64,000 nucleotides of DNA from Fusarium oxysporum f. sp. lycopersici 4287. Lineage: Eukaryota > Ascomycota > Sordariomycetes > Hypocreales > Nectriaceae. Below the pieces are notes generated by a model. That model was not told where the DNA came from. It worked only from the letters and a program-made list of their open reading frames with translations, and searched no databases. Positions within the stretch are counted from its first letter, which is position 1. Each line of letters opens with the position of its first letter. Both the position numbers and the translations under genes were made by a program. This document shows, piece by piece, positions 30,063 to 42,346 of this stretch. The stretch covers positions 744,001 to 808,000 of the forward strand of contig NC_030994.1 in NCBI RefSeq assembly GCF_000149955.1, written 5' to 3'.

Positions 30063-32592
30063 CTAGTCAACCCTTCGAGCATGAGAAATATCATCCACAC
30101 CTCTTCCATACTCGACCTTACTCTTAACAACACCATAAACAGGAATCTGAGAGAACCCAGTCGCGATATGGTTCAACGTAGGTAAAGTATCCCATGTACC
30201 AGCTGTAAGATCCAGGTCACTCCCACTTCCAACCAACGTCTTCTCAACGTGTCGCTTCGTCGTCTCCAACCCATCCTCGATGAAGACAGGATACGCGGCA
30301 TCGGCAACACCAGGCTGGCCTACTGCTGGCACATATCGGTATACCAAAAGTCCTTGTTCTTCTGGCAGAGGAGGAGCACCAGGAGGACCAACAGGAGGGT
30401 GATGGCCGTTTGTTCCGTTGACACCATTTGTATGCCCGTTGGTAGCCTCTCCTAGACCCTTGAGTGTGATATCGACGAACTCGGCTCCTCGCCAACTGCA
30501 GCGAATGCTAGTGTTGGCTCCCTTCTCCACAACATCAATATCACAGAAGAGCTTAGGCATACCAAGCTCCTCACGACCCGTGACGATAGGATCAGCCAAG
30601 TTCTCTAGTAGAACAGCTAGGAAAGACCCATAGATCTTGCTACCGTCCTTCTTCTCATACTGAACACCATGGATCCAAAGACCGAAGAACTTGTAACCGC
30701 CACCGCCAAGCCACTTCATATCCTTCAACTCTGTGCAGGAGTATGTAGCTTCAGCGACGGTACCGGGCTTGTAGAAGCTGAACCGGTCTGTGGGGAAGAG
30801 AGTCTTCAGGTAAGGAGCTGAAGACTTGAAACGGACCGACCAGGTAGTGAACGAAGAGTCATTGCCGTTATATCGTTGTCCGTGGAAATCTTGCCGAGGA
30901 CTGGGCATGGGGCCGAATGACACAGGTGACTTCCAGTGCAGGTTCTTATTTTGAGACCAGAGATAATCTCTGAGAGCCTTCTTGGTGTTGTGCCACTCGT
31001 CATGACCGAAGTTGTAGTTGAGGAATTTGAAGACTATATAGTTGTCAGCTTTGAAGCGTGATGTAGGTGTTACTTCACTCACTGTTGAACTGGGCTCGCT
31101 TCTCCTCGTTAAGATCCTCCCCAGCTTGTCTGGTGAAAGTTTGAACTGTGTGAGCTCTCTCATCTCTGATCTTCTCATACAGAGCCAAACGGCTGGGAAC
31201 GTCGTTGGCTGTTGTGCCGGGGGGGAATAGTGCAACTAGTGATGCTGCATCCTCGATGGCAATACCACCACCTTGTCCTTGATCTATAGGCAATTAGTAA
31301 CAGCCATGAAATGCTATGCGGTCCACTCACGAGGCAAGAATGGATGAGCCGCGTCTCCAAGAAGCACAAGACGATCCTTATGCCACGTTGAAATACGATC
31401 CATATCCAACAAGGTCCAGAGCTTCAGCTCGCTGACATCCACCAGGTCCAGAAGAGCAAGCACTCTTGGCTCAAAATCCTTGTAAACTTCGCGGAGGAGC
31501 TCCTTGCTTCCACCATTACCCCAACCTAGTAATGTCAGCGGTTATGCTGGTATAAGAGATATTCCTTTACTTACCTGATCCTTTGTTTGCTCCTGAAGTG
31601 ATACTGCTGGGATGAATGGCAACAAAGTTCATAACCGTATTGTTGGAGCAAGGATACATGACTAGTCTGCAGTCATCGCCCATCCACATCGTCATTGTGC
31701 CTGTGCGTTCGGCGAAAGGCCTGGTTTTTTCATTCTTGAGGATATCCGAATGAGGAATCATAAATCGGAACGCGCTCTTCCCAGATCCATAAGGTTTGAT
31801 ATCTGAGCCGGTAACGATTGATCGCGTTATTGACTGCTCGTTATTAGTTTCAAGAGGTAATAAATGAGAAAATCTGCATTCTTACGCTAACGCCATCGGC
31901 TCCAAGAACCAAATCTCCAGAAGCTGTAGTGCCATCTTCAAACTTGACAGTTGCCGTTGAAGGGTCGACGTCGACTACTGGGCTGGAGGTCTTGAGAATA
32001 GCTGGCGTTCCGGGGCCTTCGCGGGAAGTCGCTTGGTTCTTGAGGTTCTCATGGAGACTGACACGATGCGCAAGTACCCATGGCTACATTCGGTTAGCGA
32101 TTGCTGCAAGAATAACACCGTGCAAACGTACGTGCTCCCAAACTGAGAGTGGTCCTTTGAGGTTGTTATCAAATTTCAGGTGTCCATCCCCTGTGTACTC
32201 AGTGACCTGCGAAGTCTCAGCTTGCCATTCAAATTCCTGTTATTTGTGCTACTTACGCCTTCAACACGATTTGCGCCAAAGCTCTCGGGGAAAACACCAA
32301 ATCGCTTCAAAATTCCATGACAATTGGGGGCCAAGTGAATAGCAGCACCGACTTCTTTAGCCAGTTGTGATCTCTCAAACAGCTGCAAAGTATGAGTCAA
32401 AGTGGGTATTGTCAAGATAAACTTTACTTACTGTTACTTTATGCCCCTGTTGGCGGAGACCAAGCGCAGCGGTTAAACCACCAATGCCTTGTAATGTCAG
32501 CACTTTCGCAGGAGAACAACTCCAAGATTAATAGAATTACCTGCTCCAACAATGAGAATGTCTAAAGGTCTTGTTTCTGTGTCTTGAGTCAT
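30063..32592 (-). CDS. FAD monooxygenase fused to acetoacetate-decarboxylase-like domain
   Basis: Nine exons join in frame to 710 aa: 32592-32541, 32487-32432, 32382-32257, 32206-32132, 32083-31886, 31833-31575, 31525-31331, 31283-31083 and 31033-30063. The first about 400 residues are a salicylate-hydroxylase-like flavoprotein: dinucleotide-binding ILIVGAGIGGL, LFERSQ...EVGAAIHLAPN, and RLVLLGDAAHPFLPHQGQGGG with the flavin-binding Gly-Asp. The last exon carries on through a segment with FLNYNFGHDEWH into about 290 residues with the beta-rich core of the acetoacetate decarboxylase superfamily (KPGTVAEATYSC, GGGGYKFFGLWIHGVQY, GREELGMPKLFCDI). Ring hydroxylation coupled to decarboxylation is inferred. 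A Gly/Asn/Pro-rich insert lies near its end. Confidence 0.88.
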
Positions 32593-33036
32593 GATTGCAA
32601 GTGGATAATACGGTACAACAACTCAACAAGAGCGTACTCGGCAGATGTATATGACCAGGCGATGTAACTATTTCGTGCAGCTCTGAACTTAATAAACCCC
32701 AGACTCTACAAACCGTCTCATGATCAACCTTCCCCAGATTTACCCGTTTCCCCCTTCATCTCCTCCAAGTCCCCGATCTTACTTGCATCTGAGGGTTGCG
32801 CGTTCGGGACTCGGCCCCACGTAACCGAACGCCCCCCGTATCGGAACCCTCCACCTAACAAAGTTGGGGTCTCAACCGAAGGAACAATTCGGCGACAATC
32901 AAAAATATGGTGTAATTGAGGGGGAGTTATCCACTGAGAGAGAAGTGAAATAGGGCATGCCATACGATATTTTACAAGGGCTTTTTGTGTTTTGGTCTTA
33001 GCATAACTCAATTCTACTACTACACCAATCATCACA
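32593..33036. other. Divergent promoter of monooxygenase and CocE-type hydrolase
   Basis: Only weaker relatives of the shared 13-mer are seen, such as CTCCAAGTCCCCGA near 32762, along with several CCG-rich words between 32800 and 32860. No gene. Confidence 0.45.
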
Positions 33037-34915
33037 ATGCCGAACCCTATCAAGGAGGACATCCATACTGTGGATGAGGAGTCATTTCCTTACATTTTTG
33101 AACAGAATGCTACTGTTCCTCTCAAGGCGGGCGATGGTCTAGTGAGACTTAATGTCTATCGACCTAAGGGTGTTGGCAAGGTTCCTGTTCTCGTCACATA
33201 TGGCCCTTATGGAAAGGACATTTGGTATCAAGAGTGAGTTCTATTTTCTCTGCTCAGAAAATATCCACTAACATTGTTGCAGCTTCCATCCTAAGTCCTT
33301 CAGTGAGGTGAATCCTCAGCACAAGTCCCAGCACTCAGCATGGGAAACTCCAGACCCAGGCTTCTGGACCAAGCACGGCTATGCCGTTGTCCGTGCTGAT
33401 GAGCGAGGTCTCGGCCAATCAACTGGCAAACTTGACACCATGTCAAGAGGCACCAGTGAGGCCTTCTTCGACGTGGTTGAGTGGGCCGCTGAGCAACCTT
33501 GGTCATCTGGCAAAGTCGGTCTTCTTGGTATTAGCTACTATGCCGGAAGTCAATGGCGAGTTGCTGCCCGCAAGCCAAAGGGTCTGAGTGCCATTGTCCC
33601 CTGGGAGGGTATGTCAGATTATTACCGTGATCGGTGCCGACACGGCGGTATCTTGTCAAATGCTTTTATCAAATTTTGGTGGAACCGCCAAGTAATCACG
33701 AATCAGTACGGTCGACCTGGTCGAAATGCTAGGAACTGGGGTCCTGATACTATCGAGGGTGATCTACCCGAAGAAGAACTTGAGGCCAACAGACAAGATC
33801 AGACTATCGATAATCAAGTCAACCGCTTCCGAGATGAAGCCTACTACGCTTCCAAGGAGTACGACATGGGCGATATCGAAGTCCCTCTCCTATCAGTAGG
33901 CAACTGGGGCGGTATTCTTCTCCATCTCCGAGGCAACATCGAAGGATACATCCACGCTGGTTCAAAGTTCAAGTATCTTCGCCTCATCACCGGTCGCCAT
34001 GATCTTCCCTTCTACTACGAGGAAGAGGTCGAAATTCAACGAAGTTTCCTCGATGCCTTCCTCAAGGGTGAGGACCGCGTTGGCTGGTCCCAAGAAGGCA
34101 AGGTCGCTCCAGTGAGCCTTGTTCTTCGAAAAGGCAACGTTGGCTTCAACGACGCCGAGAAGGAGAAGGCTTATCCCCGAAGGGAAGAGAGCGAATGGCC
34201 TATTGCCCGGACTCAGTATAAGAAGCTCTTCCTTACACCCGAGCAAGGTCTAAGCTGGGATGAGCCCAAGACAGAGCGTAGGAAGATTACTTACAAGGCT
34301 CTCGGAACACTGGAGAAGCCTGAGGTGGTCCAGTTTTCAACTCCTGCTTTTGAGGCTGAGACAGAGATCACGGGCCACGTTGTCGCCCATCTCAATGTCT
34401 CAGTCTCCCCTGACCCTTCCGGCCCTACACCCAGTGACATTGATCTGTTTGTCACACTCCGTCACTTCGATCGTTCAGGACAAGAGGTCTTTTACACTGG
34501 CACGGCAGGTGATCCCGTCCCCCTAACGAAGGGCTGGCTTCGCGTGTCGCTGCGCAAGGTTGACCGAGAACACCCTAAGCACCGCGAGTGGCTTCCTCAC
34601 AGAAATTACACCAGCAAGGATGTTCAGTCTGTGATACAAGGCGAGGTCTACGCCGTTGATATCGAGGTTTGGCCTACCAACGTTGTCGTGGACAAGGGTG
34701 GCAAATTGGTGTTTGAGGTGTCGTCCGGTGATACTCAGGGGTCAGGTATCTTCTTGCACAACGACCCAGTTGATAGGTAAGCATAAATATTTGAGATTTT
34801 GGTTCTCATTGCTAATTGGTTTTTTAGATCACCTGAGGTCTTCCAAGGTTCGAACCATATCCACTTTGGACCTCGCCAACAAAACTATATTACTCTTCCC
34901 GTGATCCCCAACTAG
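33037..34915 (+). CDS. CocE/NonD-family hydrolase (X-Pro dipeptidyl-peptidase S15 fold)
   Basis: Three exons (33037-33233, 33283-34776, 34828-34915) give 592 aa. The alpha/beta-hydrolase part has VTYGPYGKD, RADERGLGQSTG, and the nucleophile elbow GLLGISYYAG with Ser as the catalytic residue. A later block GRHDLPFYYEEE probably carries the acid/His region, and a C-terminal jelly-roll includes ITGHVVAHLNVS. Family members cleave esters or amides of small molecules, as in cocaine esterase. No signal peptide is seen, so it is probably cytosolic. It may release or process an aromatic ester or amide for the monooxygenase across the shared promoter. Confidence 0.88.
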
Positions 34916-35137
34916 GTATTTAAATAGCATATAGACAGCATAATAGACTGTTTGTTCTCGTCTTCAAATACATCAACTGTGGGACAGCGCAAAAGTCCAA
35001 ATACATTTCTCCACAGCACGACACAGTATTACATATACAGCATGGCCGCTTATACACCACTATATAAAACTAGTACCCATCGAATATTAAGCTCGTCCAA
35101 ACACTGGTATACCCTCCATTGACTACTACACAAAACA

Positions 35138-35527
35138 CTAGAGCATATAGACAGCCACCATAGCAGCCGCCGCAGCCATTCCACCAATGCTTCCCTTCTT
35201 ATTGATACTAGCTCCAGACACAGGGACCTGAGCCGTAGGGGTAGAAGCGGCGCCCGAACCAGTAGGCGTAGCAGCTCCACTGCCTCCCTTGGTGTTTGAT
35301 ACAACCGTCAAAGGCTTCTCAGTGCACGAAGTAGTGGGGAGAGCCGAACGGGTGACGATATCAGGGGTCGTTACGGCCGAGGGACATGAGCTGCAGGTAA
35401 TTGTTGTAGATGCAGAGTCGGCGGCGTGGACTCCTGATAGGACTGCATAGGCTGTTAGTTAAAGTATATGTATGCCTGTTCAAATGGATTATTTACCTGC
35501 AAGAGCAGCGATGATAGTAAACTTCAT
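35138..35527 (-). CDS. Small secreted, probably GPI-anchored Ser/Thr-rich protein
   Basis: Two exons, 35527-35497 and 35451-35138, give 114 aa; the intron ends TTAACTAACAG. The start MKFTIIAALAAYAVLSGVHA is a clear signal peptide. The mature part is rich in Ser, Thr, Ala and Gly, with four cysteines (CSSC and others). The last about 20 residues are hydrophobic after a Gly/Ser site, the layout of a GPI-anchor signal. It is likely a cell-surface protein with no evident tie to the metabolic genes. Confidence 0.75.
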
Positions 35528-36560
35528 GGTTGCGTTTATGAATGAGTGAAAGTCAAAGAATGAATACTGGGCTTAGACAATCTGACAACGAACAACTCAG
35601 CGGGGAATCCAAGCAAATAAAACACAAAAATGTTTAATAAAAACAGGAATGTCTTTACACATCCAACCTTTGTTAATTTAATGCCGACTTCCCAACGTCT
35701 TTGTTGGCAATGACTATCGATTCCACGGACCAAACTCATCCCGAAGACTTTCGGCTGCTCGGAGAGATTACCAATTCCCCTGATCAACACCAATTTCTCA
35801 AAGCTCAAACTAAGACACAGTATCCAAGCGCAACATCTACACTACCAACATACTACACTCTTAGACTAAACAAACGCGATGTTGACCGGATGGTGAATAT
35901 TCCGAGCCATGTCTCACTAAATCCTAAACTATAACTCAATTCTCTCTAGCTCACGGAACCAAAGCCTTCCGAGATCTAAACGTCCCATAATTAGAAAACA
36001 ACGCACAAATGATATTCAACGCTAGTTTCGAACTATTATTTACGGATTCAAGAGTTGCCGAGCCAAGTCCCTGGCGATCATCGAAACGTGCCCGATTTGG
36101 TAATCTGTTTGAACTACCTGGGAACCATGACGTCTTGATTCGGCATTTGGAGGCTTGTTTTGTTTGCAGTGGATGTTTCTTAGGGCTGAAATTTGGGCGG
36201 TGCGATACCTTTGGGTTCGGCTTTCGTTAGCTGGTTTGAGGGGAGATTGGCTGTCGGGAAGATCGGAGCGGAATGGTGAGAAGCCGAGTGGCATTTCTGG
36301 GGATATTCAGGCTGTGTCAGTGAATTGAGATTGAGTGATCGGAGACAAATATGTAATTTGGAGTCGAGACATCATGAGGGCGTTAGCGCGATAGGGACAG
36401 ATGTTGAGTGCGGCGTGTGTAAGTATATCTAACATGCACTCCTGATTCCTGATAATCAATTGCACATATCATCACGGACTGAATCATCTCATACTTCCAT
36501 TGAAGCACTCTCAACCTTTACTTGATTCTCTTCAGAAAAGTCTCCGTCTCTTTGTTCACA
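35528..36560. other. 1-kb intergenic region, nothing recognised
   Basis: This is the shared upstream region of two divergent genes for secreted proteins. Short frames on both strands overlap without recognisable features. Confidence 0.4.
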
Positions 36561-37568
36561 ATGTTCTTCTCTACTGCCCTTCCTCTATTGGCCGTTGGCC
36601 TAGCTTCCGCTGCTCCTGTCATCGAGAAGCGTGCTTCCGGACTCAACGACGGAGTCATTCTCAACTACGCTCTTACTCTTGAGCATCTTGAAGATAACTT
36701 CTATCGTCAAGGTCTTTCCAACTTTACTGAGCAAGACTTTGCGGATGCTGGTTACGACTCTACCTTTTACAACAACATCAAGAAGGTCTCCTCTGATGAG
36801 ACTGCTCATGTCGACTTTATCACCAAGGCTCTCAAGGGTACGCTTGATACACAATACACAAAGTGACTGGTTGTACTAACATACTTAGCTGCTGGTGTCA
36901 CACCCGTTCAGGAGTGCACGTACTCCTTCGGCGTTACAGATGTCAAGTCCTTCCTCGCAACCGCCTCCGTCCTCGAGGGCGTTGGCGTCTCAGCTTATCT
37001 CGGCGCCGCAGCCGACATCATGAGCAAGACGTACCTCACCGCGGCCGGATCCATCCTCACCGTCGAGGCCCGTCACTCATCCTACATCCGGGGTGCGCTC
37101 AAGCAAGTCCCCTTTGCCCAGCCCTTCGATGCTCCTCTGAGCTACAACGAGGTGTACTCTCTTGCCTCGGGCTTCATCACGGGTTGTCCCAAGGAGAACC
37201 CTGCTCTTCCTGTCAAGGCCTTCCCTGCTTTGGCTGTTGCTGCTTCGGGTAGTGCGATCAATACTGGTGATACTGTTACTCTTCAGACACCTGGGTATAC
37301 CCTCGAGGGCGCTAAGGGCCAGAGTGTCTATGCTGCCTTCATCGCTGTTACCGGTCCTACGTTTGTTGAGGCCAAGGCTGTTGATGGTGGTTTCTCTGTT
37401 GAGATTCCCGAGGGCTTTGCTGGACAGACTTATGTTGTCCTTACTGGCTGCAAGGATGTCGTCTCTGATGACACCGTCGCTGCTGGACCTGCCATCATTG
37501 AGGTGAGTTGATACAATTAACAGCGAAGTAATCACAAGTAACTAACCTCTATGCAGATCTCCAGCTAA
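36561..37568 (+). CDS. Secreted ferritin-like (Rds1-type) protein
   Basis: Three exons (36561-36837, 36889-37502, and a four-codon last exon 37557-37568) give 300 aa. A signal peptide (MFFSTALPLLAVGLASAAP) is followed by a probable KR processing site. Residues 25-190 are a four-helix ferritin-like domain: ILNYALTLEHLEDNFY, SSDETAHVDFI, and AAGSILTVEARHSSYIRG with the usual Glu/His positions. The C-terminal 100 residues are beta-rich. Fungal Rds1-like proteins have this structure and respond to nutrient stress; their activity is not well defined. It may be unrelated to the neighbouring cluster genes. Confidence 0.88.
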
Positions 37569-37804
37569 GTCTGTTATGCTCCAATGGTACTCTTGAAGTT
37601 TGATATGGTCTGCAGAGGAATGATAATGGCTCGTGCTAGAAATAGCAACCTAATAAGGACGATTCTACATGTATATAATTAATTGCGTCGCTGAAGGAAT
37701 TTGAGTACACGTCTTGGCACAAAATTTTCAATCAATTAGCCTCTTATTTATTGCACGCTGTATATCAGGAGTTCTTTTAACAATCTGACCTGAACCAAAT
37801 CTCC

Positions 37805-38733
37805 TCATGCTGCCGCTGTCGCAAGAGTCCTCGGCCATGATCCAAAAGTAAACTGACTGTTACACATATTCGTCAACTCCCAAGTCTCAGCCTTGAGCTC
37901 ACCATAAACACCCTCATCCTCCTCATCACCAATGGCACCCGCCACAAACAGCGCTGACATGAAGTGATCATCCGTAGCATGAGCGTCTCTATAAAGAGGG
38001 TGCTTCATCAACCTCGTCATCGCGCGTCTCAATCTCGGTCCGCTATTGTTCTTGATAACATCCTCAACAGCCTGTCTAAACTCCAGAGCCCAAGCCTCGG
38101 GTGGCTTCTCTTGCGCAAAGTTATCGGAGTAGTATAAAATGGGCGCCCAGATATTGCGATATAGGTTATGTACTGCACCGCCAGAGCCGATTATGAGATA
38201 ATTTTCTTTTCGAAGAGGGCGGAGAGTCTCGCCGACGCGCATGTGGTAGTGAGGATCGAAGCGCGCGTTCATGGAGATGAGTGTTGTTGGTGGGCAGCCG
38301 TTGGGAAACATGCGGATGAGGATGAGATATGTATCGTGGATCCAATCGAAATCGGTATTTCCGGAAACGTTGAAGCCGGCGTCTTTGAGGAGGGAGATGC
38401 ATCGTTCCCCGGTCTCGAGATCGGGGTTGAGTTCGTAGTCGACGTATTTTGATGGGTGGACGTATGCGACGGGTGATTTGCCTGGTTTGGGGTTCATGGC
38501 GACTTGCATGCGATCGCCTTCAGCGTCCCAATGAGCGCCCTATCAATGCCAATTAGTCAATTGATTACTGTCGGAGTAGGTGGATGACATACCATCATGA
38601 TAACACCCTTAATATTGTTGGCCAAGGCTTGGTCACCAGCCTTCTTCCAGTAATCGGCAGCCTCGGAGTCTTCTCCCAGCATCATGGTCGAGCCATGGGA
38701 GAAGAAGTGAACCGGTGATAGATTGGCTTTCAT
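37805..38733 (-). CDS. LigB/DODA-type extradiol dioxygenase
   Basis: Two exons (38733-38593 and 38539-37805) give 291 aa. The family pattern is clear: VHFFSHGSTMML near the start, IKGVIMMGAHWDAEG, FDWIHDTYLILIRMFPN, YLIIGSGGAVHNL, and a C-terminal ATDDHFMSALFVAGA. The His/Glu residues of HG, GAHW, GGAVHN and DDH are the expected metal ligands and acid/base residues. These class III enzymes open catechol or DOPA-like rings. This is the best candidate for ring cleavage after hydroxylation by the flavoprotein. It is divergent from the C2H2/Zn2Cys6 regulator. Confidence 0.9.
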
Positions 38734-38867
38734 GATGTCAGTAATTTTGTCTAGAACCGATCAAAAGAACATACCCATTCTGGGACAAGTGTCAGTTATC
38801 TATATATTTATTGAAGCTGCCATAAATTAATTGCCGAGATTACAAGTATAGGGTGATTAAATCTCCA

Positions 38868-38880
38868 TCGGGATGTGGAG
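38868..38880 (+). promoter_or_regulatory. Shared 13-mer (copy 3)
   Basis: TCGGGATGTGGAG, exact match to copies 1 and 2. CTCCA at 38863-38867 and TGGAG at 38876-38880 make an inverted repeat around it. It is 135 bp from the dioxygenase start. Confidence 0.65.
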
Positions 38881-39093
38881 GAGTTCCCTACCCCCCAATT
38901 TTCGTATCCCCCTCAAATCACGACCCTTCCAATACAACACCAAACCATCCCGGATCTAGCATCGCTTCCCCCGAACGTAGCCGCCCCCGCAAAATGAAAC
39001 CTTAGATTCCCCCCGCGGATTCTTTGTCATGTCCGAGCCGAAGGGAAAAAACAACACGATTTCCCCCTGCTCCTCACGCTCTCTCTCTTCCTC

Positions 39094-39106
39094 CTCCACG
39101 TCCCGA
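39094..39106 (-). promoter_or_regulatory. Variant 13-mer before the regulator gene
   Basis: TCGGGACGTGGAG on the minus strand, one mismatch from the shared word. It is 48 bp upstream of the regulator's ATG, consistent with autoregulation. Confidence 0.5.
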
Positions 39107-39153
39107 TTGCCCATCTCGCTCTCCACTTGCACGACGAGTCTCACTCTCTCACT

Positions 39154-41904
39154 ATGTCGACGACTCAACCTGGCATGTTCCAGTGCGGTTCATGCAAGAA
39201 GAATTATAAGCGTCTTGATCATCTAGCGCGTCACGTGCGATCCCGTATGTTTGCATCTTCCATCATTGACTTGACTCATTGTTGCTTACTTGTGCTAGAT
39301 ACACAGACCAAACCCTACAAGTGCCATGTTTGTCCAAAGGCCTTTACAAGACCGTTAGTCTAACGCCGCGTGTTACCGTGCCTTCACTTACTAACTGTGC
39401 TGTGTGAAGCGACCTTCTGAAGAGACATGTTGCTGGTCATGGCTCGCAGGCTGGGGATAGTTCTGTAGCTGAACAACCGCGTTACATGCCAGGTAGAGTC
39501 GGTAAGGCTTGCAAGGCATGTTCTACCAATCACCTACGTTGCAGTGATGAGAAACCCTGTCGTCGATGTCAAGAGAAAGGTATTGAGTGCAAGTGGAACG
39601 ACTCCATGGAGCTGGACTCGGACTTTCCGTCTGAGGAGCAGCAGCAGGATGAGGCTATCTTCTCCCAAGATGATGGCTCATCGTCCATGGCTGCGTTCCC
39701 TGATCATAATAGTATTGGGTCAACGTCGGCGTCGTCTGTCATGGAGCAGCCCTCACTGGACATGCTCACGCCGCAAACATCACATAGCCTCTTCCAGAAT
39801 CTTGGTAAGTTTCTAAGGCACCGCATCCAAGTATGAGGCTTACGGTGGCTAGACCCCTCTATGAACGCCAACATTGATCCTCTCTTCTTCCCTCTCCCCG
39901 ATCTCAACCTTCTATCAGGAGGATGGGCTAATCCCAACGCCAACGATGTCGACATGTACACATATAATGAACTCGATGACATTGACCTCCGGTTCCTCGA
40001 CTCATACAACACAAGCATCCCTTTCGAAGTCAGAAGCATACAGCCTACACCTCGAGGGGCTCAAACACCACGCGCCGCATCGCATACCGACCCCGGTGAA
40101 CCCGCTGCGATGTGTACTGAGGCCTTTCAGAACTCTCACTGGAAGTTTCGACCCAACGCCAAAGACCATGCTGGCGCTGAGGAGCATAACCTCTCCCTTC
40201 CCGCTACAGACTCTGCTTACCCTTCGCCTGAGTCTGGTGTCGCCTTGGATTCAAACACAAGAGTCACTTCAGCCAAGCTAGAAGGGCCAGCTCGCGACAG
40301 GATACTCATGATGGTCGTCAATAGTTGTCGTTCAGATCATTTATCAAAAGCCGTGGCGTCCTTTCCCTCTGCCGAGCTGTTGGACACATTACTTCAGTAC
40401 TACCTCACTTCTCCTGTCACGCATGCCACATCATTCATCCACGCCGCCTCTTTTAACCCCAACCAGAAGAGACCGGAGCTAGTCGCTGCCATGGCGGCGT
40501 GTGGAGCCGTCTTGACTTCTGATCCTGCCTTGTCAAAGCTTGGCTATGCTATACAAGAGTGCTTGAGGATAGCTGTCGCAAAACATGTAAGTCCGTTTAA
40601 ACCTCAATGCAAGCTGCAGACTGACCTATGGCTAGTGGGAACAAGATAACACTCTCGTCCGTGATCTTCAGCTCACCCAAGCCTTCGTCATCACCCTCGA
40701 GATGGGTATATGGAGCGGTCTTCCCCGCAAAGTCGAGATCGCAGAGAGCTTCTTCAACCCCGTACTGACCATGATGCGCCGCGATGGAAAGTTCAAGCGA
40801 TCAGTGTACTCCCAGAGCAAGACCATGCAATCTCCAGGTCTAGTCTCTCGGGAAGACTGGCTTCAATGGGTAGAGGATGAGTCCTTCAAGAGGCTTGCTT
40901 TCAGGATGCTATCTCATGATGCCAACACTTCCACCGCGCTGCTGGTTAGCCCTTCAGTGTCGTATGCCGAGGTCCTTCTGCCTTTCCCAGAACACGCGGA
41001 CTTGTGGACTGCTGCGTCGCCGGAACAGTGGAACTCGCTCAAGGCTTCGCGCCAACAAAGTGAACCGCTTTTTGTTGCAGATGTCATCGATGACCCTGAT
41101 ATTCTCAACAACCATACTGACTCTGTTGACTCATATGTCGCGATTCTGGCGGTCCTCTCTTGTACATGGACTATGTGCTGGGAATATCTCCAGCTCTCAT
41201 CCCTCCAACGTTCACGACCCCGACGCTGGAATACTCTAGTCACAGAGATGCGGAAAGACGAACTACTCAAGCTGCTTGGACACCTGAAACTCAGTCTATC
41301 CGTCGACTCTTCGGCAGACCCCGAGATCCAAATGCGCCTGGAACTCGCCCTTCTCCATCTCCAGATGCCTTTCGAAGACATCCAGATATTTGCAGGCATG
41401 GAAGGTCCCGAACGAGCACGCGCAGTCTATCCCACCGTCCGCGACTGGGTAAAAAGCGAAGCAGCCCGCCATACAATCTTCCACGCTGCTCAAATAATGC
41501 ACATCGCCAAACACTCACCCCGCGGTTCAATGCGCGGCCCGATGGCCATAATCCTGTACCACGCGAGTCTCGCATTCTGGGTGTATGGTCTATTATCCGA
41601 CCAGTCCAGCCTTTCCCGAGCACTTGGTCAGAATGTTTACTTAGAGGAAGCAGATAGTATAGCGTTGCAAAGATTCAAAGGTTTTGGGCAAGGTCAGCCT
41701 TGTATACGGTGGAGAACGGAGATTCAGGGGGAGGGGGAGGTTGTGATTAGTGTGCCGCTTTCTCAGCCTGATAAGGTCATGGAGGCGGTTATGGGGATTG
41801 TGAGGAGTAATTTTGCGGGGATGCCGGTGCCGCATCTTACAGAGAAGTTGGTGCAGCTTATGGCGGAGTTGGAGAACTCGGCAAAGAGGAAGTTGGATGC
41901 TTGA
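39154..41904 (+). CDS. C2H2 + Zn2Cys6 transcription factor, probable cluster regulator
   Basis: Five exons (39154-39244, 39299-39353, 39410-39804, 39853-40586, 40636-41904) join in frame to 847 aa. Residues 9-31 and 36-59 are two C2H2 fingers (FQCGSC...H...H and YKCHVC...H...H), each interrupted by an intron. A binuclear zinc cluster follows (ACKACSTNHLRCSDEKPC...C...C, about 82-112). The rest includes an acidic Ser-rich linker and a fungal_trans-like middle domain (ALLVSPSVSYAEVLLPFP). This C2H2+Zn2Cys6 arrangement is a known class of fungal pathway regulators. Its position in the cluster and the 13-mers in its own and neighbouring promoters make it the likely regulator of the cluster. Confidence 0.9.
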
Positions 41905-42346
41905 TACCCGGGTCTGATGGTTAATATGTATTAATATCGTGTCTGAAGGCCAGGACGGATAATGCTACGCAGATGCTGCCTTTCTCCTCTTACTTGACAT
42001 GATGTCTTTGAAGTGCTGGAGTGCAAGGTAGTAGACCTTCAGATTGAATTTGTTGGTAGAAACTTGTGAGACATTACTTGTTTGACTGAAATGGGGTCCA
42101 ATAGTACGGCTGGGCGGCACTCCGAGCAATACTTTGTTACACAGTCACGCTACACGTAACGGGCTTGGACTTTGTTGACATTCACATCTCAGCTCTGTAT
42201 TCACCAGAATATAGGGAACAAATGGTTGGTAATTTACTTTATTTGTTTGATTGTGTTTCCGCCTGAATCCTACCCTCAAAGTCCATGAGTTCGCTTACTG
42301 GGGAGGGACTAATCACTGTTAGCAGATATCTAAAACCTGAACATTA
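41905..42346. other. Intergenic stretch, nothing recognised
   Basis: A convergent 3' region between the regulator and the CVNH gene. A possible third CVNH exon here was considered and judged less likely than the TAA at 42347. Confidence 0.4.

Larger units (their letters stand above)
38734..39153. other. Divergent promoter of dioxygenase and regulator
   Basis: It holds the third exact 13-mer (38868-38880) and a one-mismatch copy (39094-39106). The rest is C-rich leader sequence with no gene. Confidence 0.55.
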
